The translations under genes and the position numbers were made by a program. The notes below the pieces were generated by a model. That model worked only from the letters and a program-made list of their open reading frames with translations. It was not told the DNA's origin and ran no database searches. Below are positions 34,848 through 45,955 of a stretch of DNA of 64,000 bases, piece by piece. The DNA is from Tenebrio molitor (Eukaryota > Arthropoda > Insecta > Coleoptera > Tenebrionidae): assembly GCF_963966145.1 (NCBI RefSeq), contig NC_091051.1, positions 13,516,001 to 13,580,000 on the forward strand, read 5' to 3'. How positions within the stretch are numbered: the first letter of the stretch is position 1; each line of letters starts with the position of its first letter.

Positions 34848-35549
34848 ATGAAAAGTTTCCACATTATTTTAGTTTTATTTGTTATTAATTTTTGTGTTGC
34901 TGAACCGAACGAACCCGAAATAGCAGAACAAGTCTGTATCCTTTTTGAGCGACGTTAAATTCTTGTTGTGCAATTCATCTTAACTAATTGATCAGATAAG
35001 AAATTATTTAAACTACAACGAGCCGAACAACTGGAAGCTATCAAGAGTTTTCAGAAAATCTCAAATTATGAGAAACAGTATTCAATGATAATGCTTATGG
35101 CAGAAAAAGTATTCACCGTCGTCCAAGACAGTCGCGCGACAATCGAAGCTTCACCATACATCCCTGGTGTGTCAGACTTCCCCCTAGATGATAGGATCAA
35201 AGATGCCTTATCAAATATTTTGGAAAATATTGCTTTATTTTCTGATATCATTTTACGATTCCCAGACATATCTGTATCAGTATTAAAGACCAACAATAAC
35301 TGGGATGTGCTACTGCAATGGGGTATTGCATTCTGCAATCAGGTTAGGTACCTTTTAGATGATAGTACAATTAAAGCCTTGTCTCTGGCCAGTCAAGAAC
35401 TCAACCATGTTGAAAGAGGGGCAAATTATGTTAATCCATATAAAAAGCAAGGCCCACAGAATGTGAATGATGTTCCTTTGAGTAAAAATAAAAAGAAGAA
35501 AAAAGAAATCAAAAAGGGGCCACGACTGTCTAGTCACTCAGAGCTGTAG
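34848..35549 (+). CDS. CCDC134: Coiled-coil domain-containing protein 134 homologue
   Basis: Two exons (34848-34935, 34996-35549) encode 213 residues. A signal peptide (MKSFHIILVLFVINFCVA) precedes a helical domain (YKKLFKLQRAEQLEAI, VFTVVQDSRATIEAS, DALSNILENIALFSDIILRFP, WGIAFCNQ) and a Lys-rich tail ending IKKGPRLSSHSEL. The tail matches the vertebrate CCDC134 ending (QSEL), an ER-retrieval-like signal, so ER-lumen residence with partial secretion is likely. The donor of intron 1 (T/GTATCC) was chosen because it restores the Tyr of the conserved YKK motif; the intron is 60 bp. In vertebrates CCDC134 is linked to ERK/JNK control and to protein quality control of secretory clients; the insect role is unknown. 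Confidence 0.92.
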
Positions 35550-36605
35550 TTTTTAGTTAAGTTTAATAAGACTGCTTGTTTTAATTTGTTATTTTTTTAC
35601 ATAGAAGCAAATACCTAGGCCCCACTGTCGTTGAGCTTTTTCTCTAATGCAGTGAAGATTTACATCAATATTTACAAATGCACACCAGGTTAAAATAATT
35701 CTCACTTGAGCATAATTAAAAGTAAACTAAACAAACATTTTAAAGGTTTTATGAAATTTTCGGTTTAATTATTAGATTTTTAATTCACTGATACACCTCA
35801 TGATTCTTCCAAGCTGTGCTGAATTAAGCTATCTTACAGTTACACCGCAATTTTTAAACAATTTCATATAATATATTAAATAATACATTATTATATCTAT
35901 CTATAATAAAGCGAATATCGATAATGGTGCCTCTTCTAAAAAATAAACAATTGAGCTCAATACTTTTAGTGGCAAATTTGCTTTCGCTTTTTCCAAGTGT
36001 GATAAGATGAAACATGGGAGTAGAGCGCTTAAAATTGACATTAGTGACTGATTTAAGTAGGTAATGTTTTCCCATAATGTAGTAAAATAATTCTGCGGCT
36101 TGGAAATGAAGAAATAAGGTCACAAAATACGTCCAAGGATTTGTCAAAATTTATTACCCGTTTTTACATATAGTTACACAAATATATTTGCAAAAAAAAC
36201 ATTTTCGAAGAAATGATATTAACTCTTAATCCAAGGCCACGGAATTTACAAAGCTACTAGTGATAATTGATAATACAAAAATACAGTTTTCGATTATAGA
36301 AATTCTATCGAGTCGAGTTTTGTAGACAATCTAACTATGTATATAAATTTTAAATAAAATAGTTGCAAAAAATTGATACTTTTTTGTTTGGTTTATGCTT
36401 GTTTTTAAATAATAATTGTCGTAGGACAGTTTTTAAGAAAGAAAAATGTTTTATTTGAAGATCGAAAGTTTGCGTAATGTTCACATAAAGCAGAACTGTT
36501 TAAAAAAATTGTCTTTACGTTGGGATAAGAATAGCTGGTTTGGAGTACCAGAAAATTATGCAGGTACCTAGTGGGTGAAATTGAAAAGCTCACAATACGT
36601 AGGTA
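35550..36605. other. Gene-free AT-rich DNA after CCDC134
   Basis: AATAAA at about 35905-35910 may end CCDC134 transcripts. Otherwise no supported feature; short ORFs lack domains. Confidence 0.45.
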
Positions 36606-37670
36606 CAGTGTATTCTCTCTTAGCGGACACTCCTCACAAGCGGACCCCTCTTTTAAACGGACGATTTTTTTGCAACCGGCCATTCCATATGCTATTATTA
36701 ATAAAAAAATTCTCTTAAGCGGACTCTTTTAAAACCGGACACGGACAGTGATTCTTCAATCGAAACTCTCTTGCATGGACAGCATGCATCTTAATGCCAC
36801 GCTGACACTTGCAACATTTGTGATATCGATATGGGAAATTGTTAAATATGCAGGTTCAGGCACGTTCGGCCATTTCATTGTTTATTTTTTAGTCATTCTG
36901 TTAATAAGAAATGCCACTATGTACGTACAGTAGTGCAGTTCACAATCAGGTGTCCTGATGTTACATTTTGAAAGTATTTCACTAAAACAGTTTAATTTAA
37001 AGCAGAAAATATTAGATGATTACTTCACTCAGAATTAAAATTATTTTGTCAAAAACAAATCGGTATTATGTATCTAATTATAAGTGTATTTCATATTCTG
37101 TGTCCATTTGAAAAAAAATAGTACATAGTTTATTTAACGAGTTCGTGGGTAAATTGGGCTTTTTTTTTGGCATGAGTGGCATTTCACTCGCGTTTTAAAG
37201 TAAAGGCCCACGAGTACCAAAAAAAGCCCAATTTACACACGAACGAGCTGAATACAACATTTTTTTGTTCGACGAACCCCTTAAAGGCTCCAAATCTCTT
37301 AAAATCTTTGAAATTAGCTTGACATTTTGTTTTTGTATAATAAGTTGTGACGTTTATCAAAATTTTGTACAGTAATGAACTATATTACTGTACTCAAAAT
37401 CGTACAGTAATAGGTCACTTTACAGCATAGCAACCATTACTGTACGATTTTGTAAAATCGTTTGGCATTTAAATACTCCCTGACGCTCGTACTTAAACTT
37501 GCCTTACTCGTCTAGTAAACGTCCACTTTTCTGAATTTGTAATGTAATCTACTATTTTTCCTCAGAAACGGACGCTTCTATTAAGCGGACAAACTTTCTT
37601 AGGTGGACGCCTCTCTTGAGTGGACAAATTCTGTGCGACCGATGGTGTCCGCTTATGAGAGAATACACTG
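36606..37670. mobile_element. pogo/Tigger-like element remnant, 1.07 kb
   Basis: Ends CAGTGTATTCTCTC followed by a short gap and GCGGACAC are inverted at the two sides. TA flanks at 36604-36605 and 37671-37672. The subterminal regions repeat AGCGGAC/GTGGAC units (at least four on each side), as in pogo-type elements. No transposase frame survives. Copy 3 of the dispersed repeat R1 sits inside at about 37125-37370. Confidence 0.7.
37125..37370. repeat. Dispersed repeat R1, copy 3 (nested)
   Basis: Same block order as 13450-13700: GTAAATTGGGC, AAAGGCCCACGAGTACC, CCCAATTTACACACGAACG, TTGTTCGACGAACCCC, GGCTCCAAATC, AGCTTGACATTT. It ends near TTTATCAAAAT, earlier than copy 2. Its position inside the pogo-like element shows it arrived later. 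Confidence 0.6.
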
Positions 37671-37672
37671 TA

Positions 37673-38057
37673 TATATACCTACCTATTATAACTACCTAA
37701 ATCATAGTACATATCTTCAATAAGTGAATAAACCGAAAATGTGGTTAAACATTTTAAATTTATAAAGTCCAATTTAACTTAATTCCATTCCGAACGAGAC
37801 GCTTCTGAAAGCTCTAATAAATCGAAACATGAATATCGGCAAAAACGCTTTAAAAACAGAGAGTGTCAAAACCTTATTATAAATGAAATAGCCGAAATAG
37901 CTATTTAAATACACGGAGCCGCAAAAACGTGTGAGATAACTAAGAGTGAAAACCAAGTGAAAGGAAAAGTCAAAGTAAAAATCATAACTAAACAGTAACG
38001 TACTTGCAATTAGAAAAATTGTTCAAAATGTCGGCCGTGATTTCTAATAGGTATATA
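37673..38057. other. Gene-free spacer
   Basis: AT-rich sequence between the pogo-like and Tc1-like elements; nothing recognised. Confidence 0.4.
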
Positions 38058-38462
38058 CAGTTAATTTCAAAATTATAGAGTACATCTAATTTTCTACAGT
38101 GTGAAATGCACTTACATTTTTTGTCAATGATCAATGTCAATTTTGACAAACAAAATGGCTATTATAATCTAACCGAAAACGCGAAAGTGCTCATGGTTTC
38201 CAAATTGGAAGAAGGGTTCTCGATCCGGAGGGTAGCCCAGTATTATAACATCACGAAGAGCACCATGCAGAGGATATAACAGACAATAGGATGGTGTTCT
38301 AAAAGATCAGCTACATTTTATGTTGTCAAACTTGCCTAACCTATATAGTATATACAAAATATGGCGCTCAAATTTCAAAAATGCATCTTTACATATGGAA
38401 AAAACTGTAGTAAATCGACTTCTTGATTTTTGAGGTGTACTCGATAATTTTGAAATTAACTG
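38058..38462 (+). mobile_element. Tc1-like non-autonomous element, second copy of family B
   Basis: Same terminal repeats as 1210-1596 (CAGTTAATTTCAAAATTAT) with TA at 38056-38057 and 38463-38464, in the opposite orientation. The helix-turn-helix region is still visible but interrupted: AACCGAAAACGCGAAAGTGC and GTAGCCCAGTATTATAACAT match copy B. It carries stops, so it is non-coding now. Confidence 0.8.
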
Positions 38463-38478
38463 TACCTACACGCCCGTA

Positions 38479-38726
38479 CTATTCCGGACACGAAATCTTG
38501 GCCAACATTTTTTTGACATTTCAAAAAAAATGATGTAAACCAATCATTAACGTCATTAATAAGTGACAATTATTAAAAATTACTTTGAAGTTTTTATTCT
38601 GACATCAAAAAAGCAAGGAAATGGCATTATCGAGTCAAAAGTTGGGTTATATTCAATAAAGGTCAGTTCACACATATTTGTCAGTTAAATGTCAGTTATG
38701 GCCAAGATTCCATGTCAGGAAAATTG
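38479..38726. mobile_element. TA-flanked MITE, 248 bp
   Basis: The terminal repeats CCGGACACGAAATCTTGGCC and CCTGACATGGAATCTTGGCC are inverted, and TGACATTT lies just inside each. TA flanks at 38477-38478 and 38727-38728. It directly precedes the unusual ORF at 38729. Confidence 0.6.
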
Positions 38727-38942
38727 TACCTACCCTTGCTGCATCGTCTCGGATTTGCGCTGCTGAATATGGGTGTTGTGGCTATTCAAAACTCCGTTAC
38801 GCCTAAAACCCGCTTTATCGGCAAACTATTGACAAAAAATCAGGTTGATTTTGAATCGCCCACTCTTGCCGGTGAATGTAATCGTTTGGTTGCAATGCTT
38901 GCACCCGCTGAACATGATAGAGGTAAAACCCCTGCTCTCTAA
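38712..38942 (+). CDS. Orphan ORF of foreign-looking composition
   Basis: A 76-codon frame, LPLLHRLGFALLNMGVVAIQ...KTRFIGKLL...LAPAEHDRGKTPAL. It has near-balanced base composition and codon choice (GGC, CGC, CTG, ACC) quite unlike the AT-rich DNA around it. The apparent ATG lies inside the MITE end, so the true block is about 38729-38945. No family recognised. It could be a fragment of bacterial or phage origin or part of a mobile element. An insect gene exon is less likely, because no splice-linked partner is evident. Confidence 0.35.
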   Translation: MSGKLYLPLLHRLGFALLNMGVVAIQNSVTPKTRFIGKLLTKNQVDFESPTLAGECNRLVAMLAPAEHDRGKTPAL

Positions 38943-39266
38943 GACTGCGACAAACCACAAACTAAGAAATCTGAATTCACCCTGTATAGCTATAATGGAG
39001 TGAACAATTTTTGGTGCAGTTTGTTGTAGCTTGCGTAAGTTGAGAACCCGAAAAAGGAGCTTGTGTAAATGTAAAAGGGTGTAACAATAATTTATTTATT
39101 ATTTTTCAAAAACAACAATACAAAATTTTCACACCTGACTCATGTTGGAATATAGCTACACATAAATAATACATAGATAGGTAACCTTACGGATATGACC
39201 TATTTAATTTAAACATTTTGGTTTGAAAGTTCATTAAAAAATCTATTGCTAACTCGCGACATTGTA

Positions 39267-42200
39267 CTATTTTCTACCATTATCAGGAACGTAGTTGTCT
39301 TTTCCTGGAATTCCAGACCCTTCGGCGTCTCCCAACCAAGGGTACTGATTAGGACAATCATTACAAGTTTCTAAATATCTCGTATCGGTAAAATTCAGGT
39401 CCGGAGTTTTGAAATTAAGTGCACACTTGTTGGGATTGTTGCACGTTTTAGGCGGCAGATTGGCCTTATTTTTACAACTCCATCCTTCATAATTGTTCAA
39501 TTCTTTGAGAGTCTTGGGGTCTGTCATCCAAGTGAGAGCTTGTGTCCCCGTAACAAACCACACATCAGGTCTGAAAGTAACGCGTCAAATCGAAAAATCG
39601 ACAATTTACCATTACTTACAGTGTTACAGCCCAGTCCAAAAATTTCTGCAGTCCTTGTTCTAGTTCTTTGATCGAAAACCAGTTGGTGTGGAAGGGCATC
39701 ATGTATGGCGCGTGATTTTGTTCATAGTGCCTGTTAAAGTCTTCTTGTAACCATTCGAACACTTCTTGGGCGTCGTGATTGTGCAAAACGCATTGGTCCA
39801 AGTAGGGACAGTGACCTCCCTCGTAGCCCTCCACGTAGTGCGCATTCAGAGGGATTTCCCACACTCCTGTCGAATATCATTAGAATTGACACTTCTATTA
39901 ATTTATAACAAACCTGGAAAAGACTTGGTGGGGCAAGTTCCGGATTTACACTCGTGAGGAATTTTATAGTCGAGGGTGTAAGGCCAGACAGGTACCGCCA
40001 ATGGTGGCGCTCCTATGGAACTGTCGTAGATGTAACCAAAATCTTCTAGGACTTTGTACTGAGTGTTACGACCAGGTTTCAAGAACGGCGCCCTCATTCC
40101 AACAACTTCACTCTTCGAGATGTTCGAAAAGTGTCTCAAAATCTCCCTCATTCCAATCATTTCGCCGACCCATTCCTCGTAACCCTTATCTTGCAGTCCC
40201 ATTTGCAGACTTACAAAATTAAAAATTATTCGATTTAATCGCATGAGCGATGTACTTACGAGATGGTCTCTGTGCCCATTTCGTGGCCTTCGTTAGCCAA
40301 ACGCTGGATCATCTGATAATTGCTGTACTCGTGCGAAATGAAGAAAGTCCCTCTGATGTCACAACCGTTGGGATTTTGGCGCTTCTTGTTGAACACTTTT
40401 CTGTAGTGGTCGTAGTTGTTCAAATTTATAGCACCGTCGAAAGTTAACAGGATCATTTGTGGCGTCTGGAATTTGACAATTTATCTTCGTAACAAGAGAA
40501 GCGCAAAGACTTACATCTTCTGGATCTAGATCTCCGGGGATCAGGGTCCCATCTTTGGAGCAGAAGCAATAAGGAAGGACGCATTCAGCCCTGTTGCACT
40601 TCAGAGCCAAATCAGTTGGGGGTTCGGTGATGGGAGCGGGTGCTAAGTACAAACTTGATCGTAACTTTTATTGAAACTTTTGGGTGACACTATACTCACT
40701 TGAAGCGATAGGTCCGCATCGCGCTTCATTTTTGAACGTACAGAATTTGCTTATGTCGTCGAAGAAAAGTCCAGAAGGACACCTGTTCAAATAGGGAAAT
40801 CCATCTACGCACTGAAATCATTCCGTTATTAATCCATAATCACTCAAGTGAGACAATTCACCTGATAGAATCTTCTGCAAGTAGCTGGATCTGCGAAGTT
40901 TCCATTGCCGACACCTTGTGGACACTCGAATTCTTCATTTTTCTTGTCGTCTTTGGCTTTTCTGTCGTTTTGACTTCTAACTGCAAACATCTATAGATGA
41001 CAAATCATGTAAAATTTTATCTTCATTCGTGTTAAAATACAGTTTCTAATTTTTGTGCGATTCGTTTAAGAATTTTGTGCACTATCGTGAAAATCTGCTT
41101 TCTACAGCTTCCGTTTATAGCTTTTCGAATAGCAAAAATGCGGTCATCCGTATTAGAGGTCGAATTGGTCTTCAATGGAAACCTATGCTATGAATAGGAA
41201 AGTGTACTACGCCTGTACGTTATGATCGTGTTGTAAAAGTTCGACTTTCGTAAGCATAAAGTTCAAGTTCACTTTTACAAAATACTTAAGCAAAACTGTA
41301 TTCATTGTAGTTCGTTAAGCTTTTCAAGGCCGAAATTATTTACAAAAATAACGCGAGCACTCGGCTAATTAAACACAAATTAACAAGTTAAATGCAATTA
41401 ATTATACGCGAGAGATCTCATTTGTTTGTTGGAAAAAAGCTTTGGTGCAAGGCGATATCTTGCCGAGTTATAAGTGTTGAATTATTAACCGAAACAACTA
41501 CATGGAAAAGCTTTTCGAAGAGATAGAAGAAAAGTATGCGAACAATTTCGAATTTTTCACATGAATGAATCTTATGCATAATGGATTTCCTCCAGAAAAA
41601 AGTTGTATTTGCACACTCCTTCGGTGATGTTGTTGGTAGAAATTTTAAACAGTAAAATCTAGGCCACATTCCGCAGAAGCTGTAACCATTCTGCTAAATG
41701 ATATTACCTAAGATGAGTTCTTTTTATAGCAATTCACAGAATTATTTGTTTTATCTCTAAATGGCAACACTTTTAGTTTTATCACACCTCTATCCTGTTT
41801 TTATCGGTGACGTTACATAAACGGTGTAAATGTGCGAAATCATAAGCTGGATTACACTTTTAAATTCCCATAACCACAAATTTTCATGTAATGTACTTTC
41901 ATTTTCTTCGTATCTAATTAGCAAACCATGTAACAGTTCAGAAAAAAACATGAAAGTGCAAATGAAAGTTAAATTTTGTAAAACATAAATCTTCTTCCGA
42001 TTACGGAATTTTTTCTTTCACCGGCGATGACTTACCAATCAGCGCGATTTTTTAAGAAGCCTTACAAGGTTTCGATTTGTAATAATTGTGTTCAGGAATT
42101 CATTTGCAGCCAAGGTTGGACTTGCAAGAAAAAATATCACAGCGACTATCGTATCTCTGCTATCGTCGCCTTTTATTACGTGATTTTGTTGACAAATGTA

Positions 42201-43282
42201 GCTAAATAACACGTTTCAATTTCACCAATGGAAGCGTCTAATTCGAACGAATCGCGAATAGTTGGTTGGTTTGATCTTTAGTGGATACGTCCCAATTTAA
42301 ACCAGTATATTTTTCAGAGAACTTTCCTGTCAACTGGATTTCCTGTTGGCATAAACCAGTCAACCTTGCATGGTACCAATGAGATATTTTCAGCCATTAT
42401 TAATTTTATGACAGACCGTAGAAAATAGGAAAAAATAGTCGAAAAAATATAAATAAATATCGAAAGCTGAGGATCCAACACATACCATCATTACTTTCTA
42501 CTTTAACCTCGATTTACTGAGACTAAAATAATAACCTTACGTTGTCAAGGCCTCTTGTTTAAAAATGTCCAATTAAAAGTGAAATTGCAAGTGTCTATCT
42601 CTCTGAAACTAATTGTTGTTGAGTGTAGAGGAAAGTTGCCGAATTATGATAATAAACAATCTGTGGAGGAAACATTTTAATGTCAGTAATCTGACATTCC
42701 TACCGTTACCGGTTGTTATAAAGAAGACTGATTAAATATTCTACTGCGCGTGATGGTTGAAAGCTGGTGACTTCTGATGCGGTCATTAGAATGCAAAATA
42801 TTTTTAAATATTAAAACGATGTCCTTCTAGATGTGACCAATCGATCTGTCTGCGTTTTTGGAGGTGGATTCGAGTGGAATTTTGCGAAATTAGCGGAAAA
42901 TTTCGTTACAGCAGCTCGTTTGTTCAATTATTCTCTTCAGTGTACTAACTGTAAATTTACGAAAAGTGTGGACGTGCAGATTTCTTATAAAAAATAAAGA
43001 AAGCAACATGCCGAAAGCGTCAATTGCAAAATGCCAGTAAGGTACAAAATTGACAAATTGTTTAGACTCGATAATTATTCACTTTCACATCCATTTACTG
43101 GCGTGCAACGGTAATTTGTTGCGGATTTAAATTCTTCCTTGTTTGTTTGAGCAACGACGGTTTTTGGTCGCATTGTTAACAATGACTATGTAACAAAAAT
43201 GGTCCAACTTACCTGTCGCGCTTAAACACAGTACACTAATTAGCACTAATATGTGACACGATTTTAGCAGGAACTTTGCCAT
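39267..43282 (-). CDS. CDA4: Chitin deacetylase, CDA4 type (CBM14 + CE4 domains)
   Basis: Eight minus-strand exons (43282-43213, 40980-40862, 40811-40700, 40642-40515, 40465-40260, 40209-39914, 39866-39620, 39570-39267) close to 493 residues. A signal peptide (MAKFLLKSCHILVLISVLCLS) is followed by one six-Cys chitin-binding peritrophin-A domain (Cys43 to Cys95), no LDL-receptor module, and a polysaccharide-deacetylase domain from about 140. This architecture and the GYEEWVGEM, MRAPFLKPGRNTQYKVL, GGHCPYLDQCVLHNHD and PYMMPFHTNW blocks fit the CDA4 class of cuticular chitin deacetylases. CE4 motif 1 reads TFDGA (151-155) instead of TFDDA. The motif 2 region reads HEMGTETISLQ (from 204) without the usual HxxxH, so metal binding and catalysis are doubtful. 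From memory this may be typical of the class. Intron 1 is 2.2 kb. A longer in-frame upstream Met exists at 43369, but 43282 gives the clean signal peptide. Putative poly(A) signal (complement) at about 39095-39100. Confidence 0.93.
40981..43212 (-). other. Intron 1 of the chitin deacetylase gene
   Basis: 2.2 kb, AT-rich, with two short ORFs and no recognised domain or repeat. It separates the signal-peptide exon from the chitin-binding exons, a place where cuticle genes often keep regulatory DNA (inference). Confidence 0.5.
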
Positions 43283-43548
43283 TTTTCCTGCTGCACAATA
43301 CACTAACTGACCGCAACGTTGTTGACGACTGCACTTTCCTCTTCTTGTGCCTTCCTGCTGGTCATTCATTGGCTATACCACTTTCTTTGCCATAACCATT
43401 AGGTCAAGGAGATATACCGGTTTTACAAAATTTAGATATATGCGGTTTTTATCAAGATTCGAAAAATCTCAACTGTGATACACTTGAAAAACTCCATTTA
43501 AATAATCTTTATTAATAAATTTGCTTAATTTAACAAGACTTTTCCTTT

Positions 43549-45331
43549 TCACGTCCCACATATTAATCGTGCGACAGTTCTTAAGAGCAAAACTGTAACG
43601 CACAAGGCTGCGAAAAATACGAAAACGAGGATAAGCCCAACGTCGATTAAATAATATTGGTACCAAGGCGAGACAGCTGCTGGACTTTGCAAATGCGGAG
43701 CCCCTTTGTGTTTTATCACGTGTTCTAGCCAGTAAACTGCTGTGTCAAGGGGCGACAAAGGGCGATCTCTGAACAGACGAGAAATCCGTTCAGTATTTTG
43801 TGTGTAACTAAAAGGTGAACGGAATTCAAGAGTTGATGGTTCACTTCTCATCAGATACTCACGTCGTGTCTTTTAATATTCTTCCAACTGCCGATAGAAT
43901 TGTTTCCTTGCTTATGTAATTGTAAGAAACTTTTACAGCAATGCCCATTTCCTCAGCAAGGAGAATATTTTTGTTCTGGTCGGCGAACAAAGGAATCCCT
44001 ATACGAGGGACGCCGCAATAAACAGCCTCCTGACCTCCTAGTAAACCTCCATGTGAAATAAATAGTTTAACGCTGGGATGGCCTAGAAAATATGTCTAAA
44101 TAAAATGAAGAGCTTCACGACATGCGACCCACATAAAATATCCATTTGTGGCATCCACTTCTCGAAATGAATATTTTCAGGTATTACTAAGCCTTTGGGA
44201 AATTTTTCTGGGACAGCTTTCCACAGCACTTTATACGGTAACTCTGCGAAAGCGTCGAACATTCCTTGAAGTTTGTCAGGACTGAAGGTTTCCGTCATCA
44301 TCATCGATCCCATTGACAAAAAGATTGTTCCTCTAGTGTCAGTAGTGACCAAAGACTCAAAGTACTGAAATCGAAATGGAGTAACTTGTTGATTCATCAT
44401 CATAAGTCCTCACTTTTGAGAGCGGTCTAGGCTCATGTACGTGGAGTCCTCCAATCTCAATAACATTTTTTACTGTTGGCCAGACGTTCATGCTAAAATG
44501 ATTGTTGATCAAGATGAGACTCGTCTCCTGGGCTAAACTTTCCAAAGTAGGGAGATTTGCTCCGAAAAATTCTTGTGCAGCTCGGTTGCATGGCTCAGAT
44601 CCAAAAAAATTATTGCTTGAAAATAAATCATTGTTGAGTTTAGTATAAAAACGTGTGCGGACTTACAAAAACTTGGATTCAAGTAATGAAATCACATTTT
44701 CAATTCTCTGGTACAAGTTCATGTTAGAGTTGACTTGTGCAAAATAATTTGGAATATAAGAGGGGTTGTCTGGATTTCCAACTCTGTCACTAGCCCAAGG
44801 TAAACTTACGAAGGTGACGAGGGAAACAATCGTGGCATTAAAAAAATTACTAAATCCTAGCATACAATCGCAACTTAAAATCTGAGTAACGACAAGATCA
44901 TATTTCTTTTGCGTCCGTTTTACGTTTTGTAAAATAGGAGAGTTTAAAATCGTCCTGCATTGTTCAGCTTCGTTGGTACACACAAAACGTATAAATCTGT
45001 ACACAGAATAATCTTTAGTATAGTGGATGGACATATTATTTGTTAAACTGTGAACAACTCCTTCTAGACTCCTTTGGTTATACCTAACAAATTTTAGATA
45101 ATTACCACTGAATTTAATAAATTATTGCGGTTACCTCGCAGGAACTTCTTCAGATGGAAAGTGTGTGGCTATATCAACATTGTGTCCTTTTTCTGCAAGT
45201 CGTTTTAAGAGACGTTCACCCATTGCGACATGACTTTTCCCAGGATAAGTAAAAATTGCAAAAATGTTTGCTTCTTGTGACACTGCCACTGTGAAAATAA
45301 GAATTGAACACGGCAGCATCAAGTAACGCAT
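43549..45331 (-). CDS. UDP-glycosyltransferase (UGT), copy A
   Basis: Six exons (45331-45135, 45083-44667, 44615-44414, 44364-44133, 44082-43863, 43807-43549) close to 508 residues. It has a signal peptide (to about 19), then the acceptor-binding half with the catalytic-type His34 in YPGKSHVAMGERL. The UGT signature is around 346-388 (MDILCHPSVKLFISHGG, VPRIGIPLFADQNKN). One C-terminal membrane helix (DVGLILVFVFFAALCVTVLLL) is followed by a short cytosolic tail ending ICGT, without a dilysine motif. The enzyme is expected in the ER membrane with its active site in the lumen, transferring sugar from a UDP-sugar (glucose in most insects) to small lipophilic acceptors: detoxification, pigment or odorant clearance. 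The substrate is unknown. It is tandem with copy B, with identical intron positions. Complementary poly(A) signal at about 43508-43513. Confidence 0.95.
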
Positions 45332-45616
45332 TGTAGATAAAATTCGTATCTTAAATGAAAAGGAACTACGAGTAGCTTCTCGAATAAGCGTAAACTAGTA
45401 GTGTAGTTTGAAAGAAAATACTTAATTGTTTATTTAAATTGGGGAAATAAAGTAAATTATGCAATATATTCTTAGATTTTACTGTATACTCGTACCTATT
45501 TAAAAGTTAAAAAAAAAATTAAAATAGATAACTTACAAATTTACATGAAATAAGTTAGTTTTAAAATGAAAACGCATAATTTAGACTAAAAATACTACCT
45601 GTTCATCCATATTTTT

Positions 45617-45912
45617 AATTACATAACATTTTTGTTTTATAATACAAAAATTTCCGATAATATTGCGGAATCTGGAAAAGTGCCTCGAATGCTTGCAACG
45701 TTTCCACGTTGAATGGCAAGGGAAATCCTCTCGAAAAGGAATTTCTTTGATTTTGAATCGCCTGATTCCGCGATAACTCGGTTTCCGATGACATTAATGA
45801 AATCGATGGCTTCTTTGCACCAAGGGCCTAAGGTTTCAAATTCTAAACCTTTAAACACGTAGTTTGACGAAATGATTGAACTACATTCTATTTGCAATGT
45901 TTGCGTTTGCAA
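45617..45912 (-). pseudogene. Mobile-element protein fragment
   Basis: A minus-strand frame (45912-45637) contains FETLGPWCKEAIDFINVIGN, then SKKFLFERISLAIQRGNVAS and IRGTFPDS. Its 3' 116 bp recur at 13783-13898. Repetition plus isolation between UGT genes points to a fragment of a dispersed element. From memory, similar GPWxxEA...AIQRGNAAS blocks sit near the end of arthropod retroelement-type ORFs, but the family is not certain. Confidence 0.5.
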
Positions 45913-45955
45913 TAATAATTACCTATTTTAAATATGTATATATTATAAATACATA

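Noticed and set aside
42027..42209. 60-codon ORF with several Cys in the CDA4 intron
   Set aside because: Cys spacing fits no known domain, and there are no splice-linked partners.
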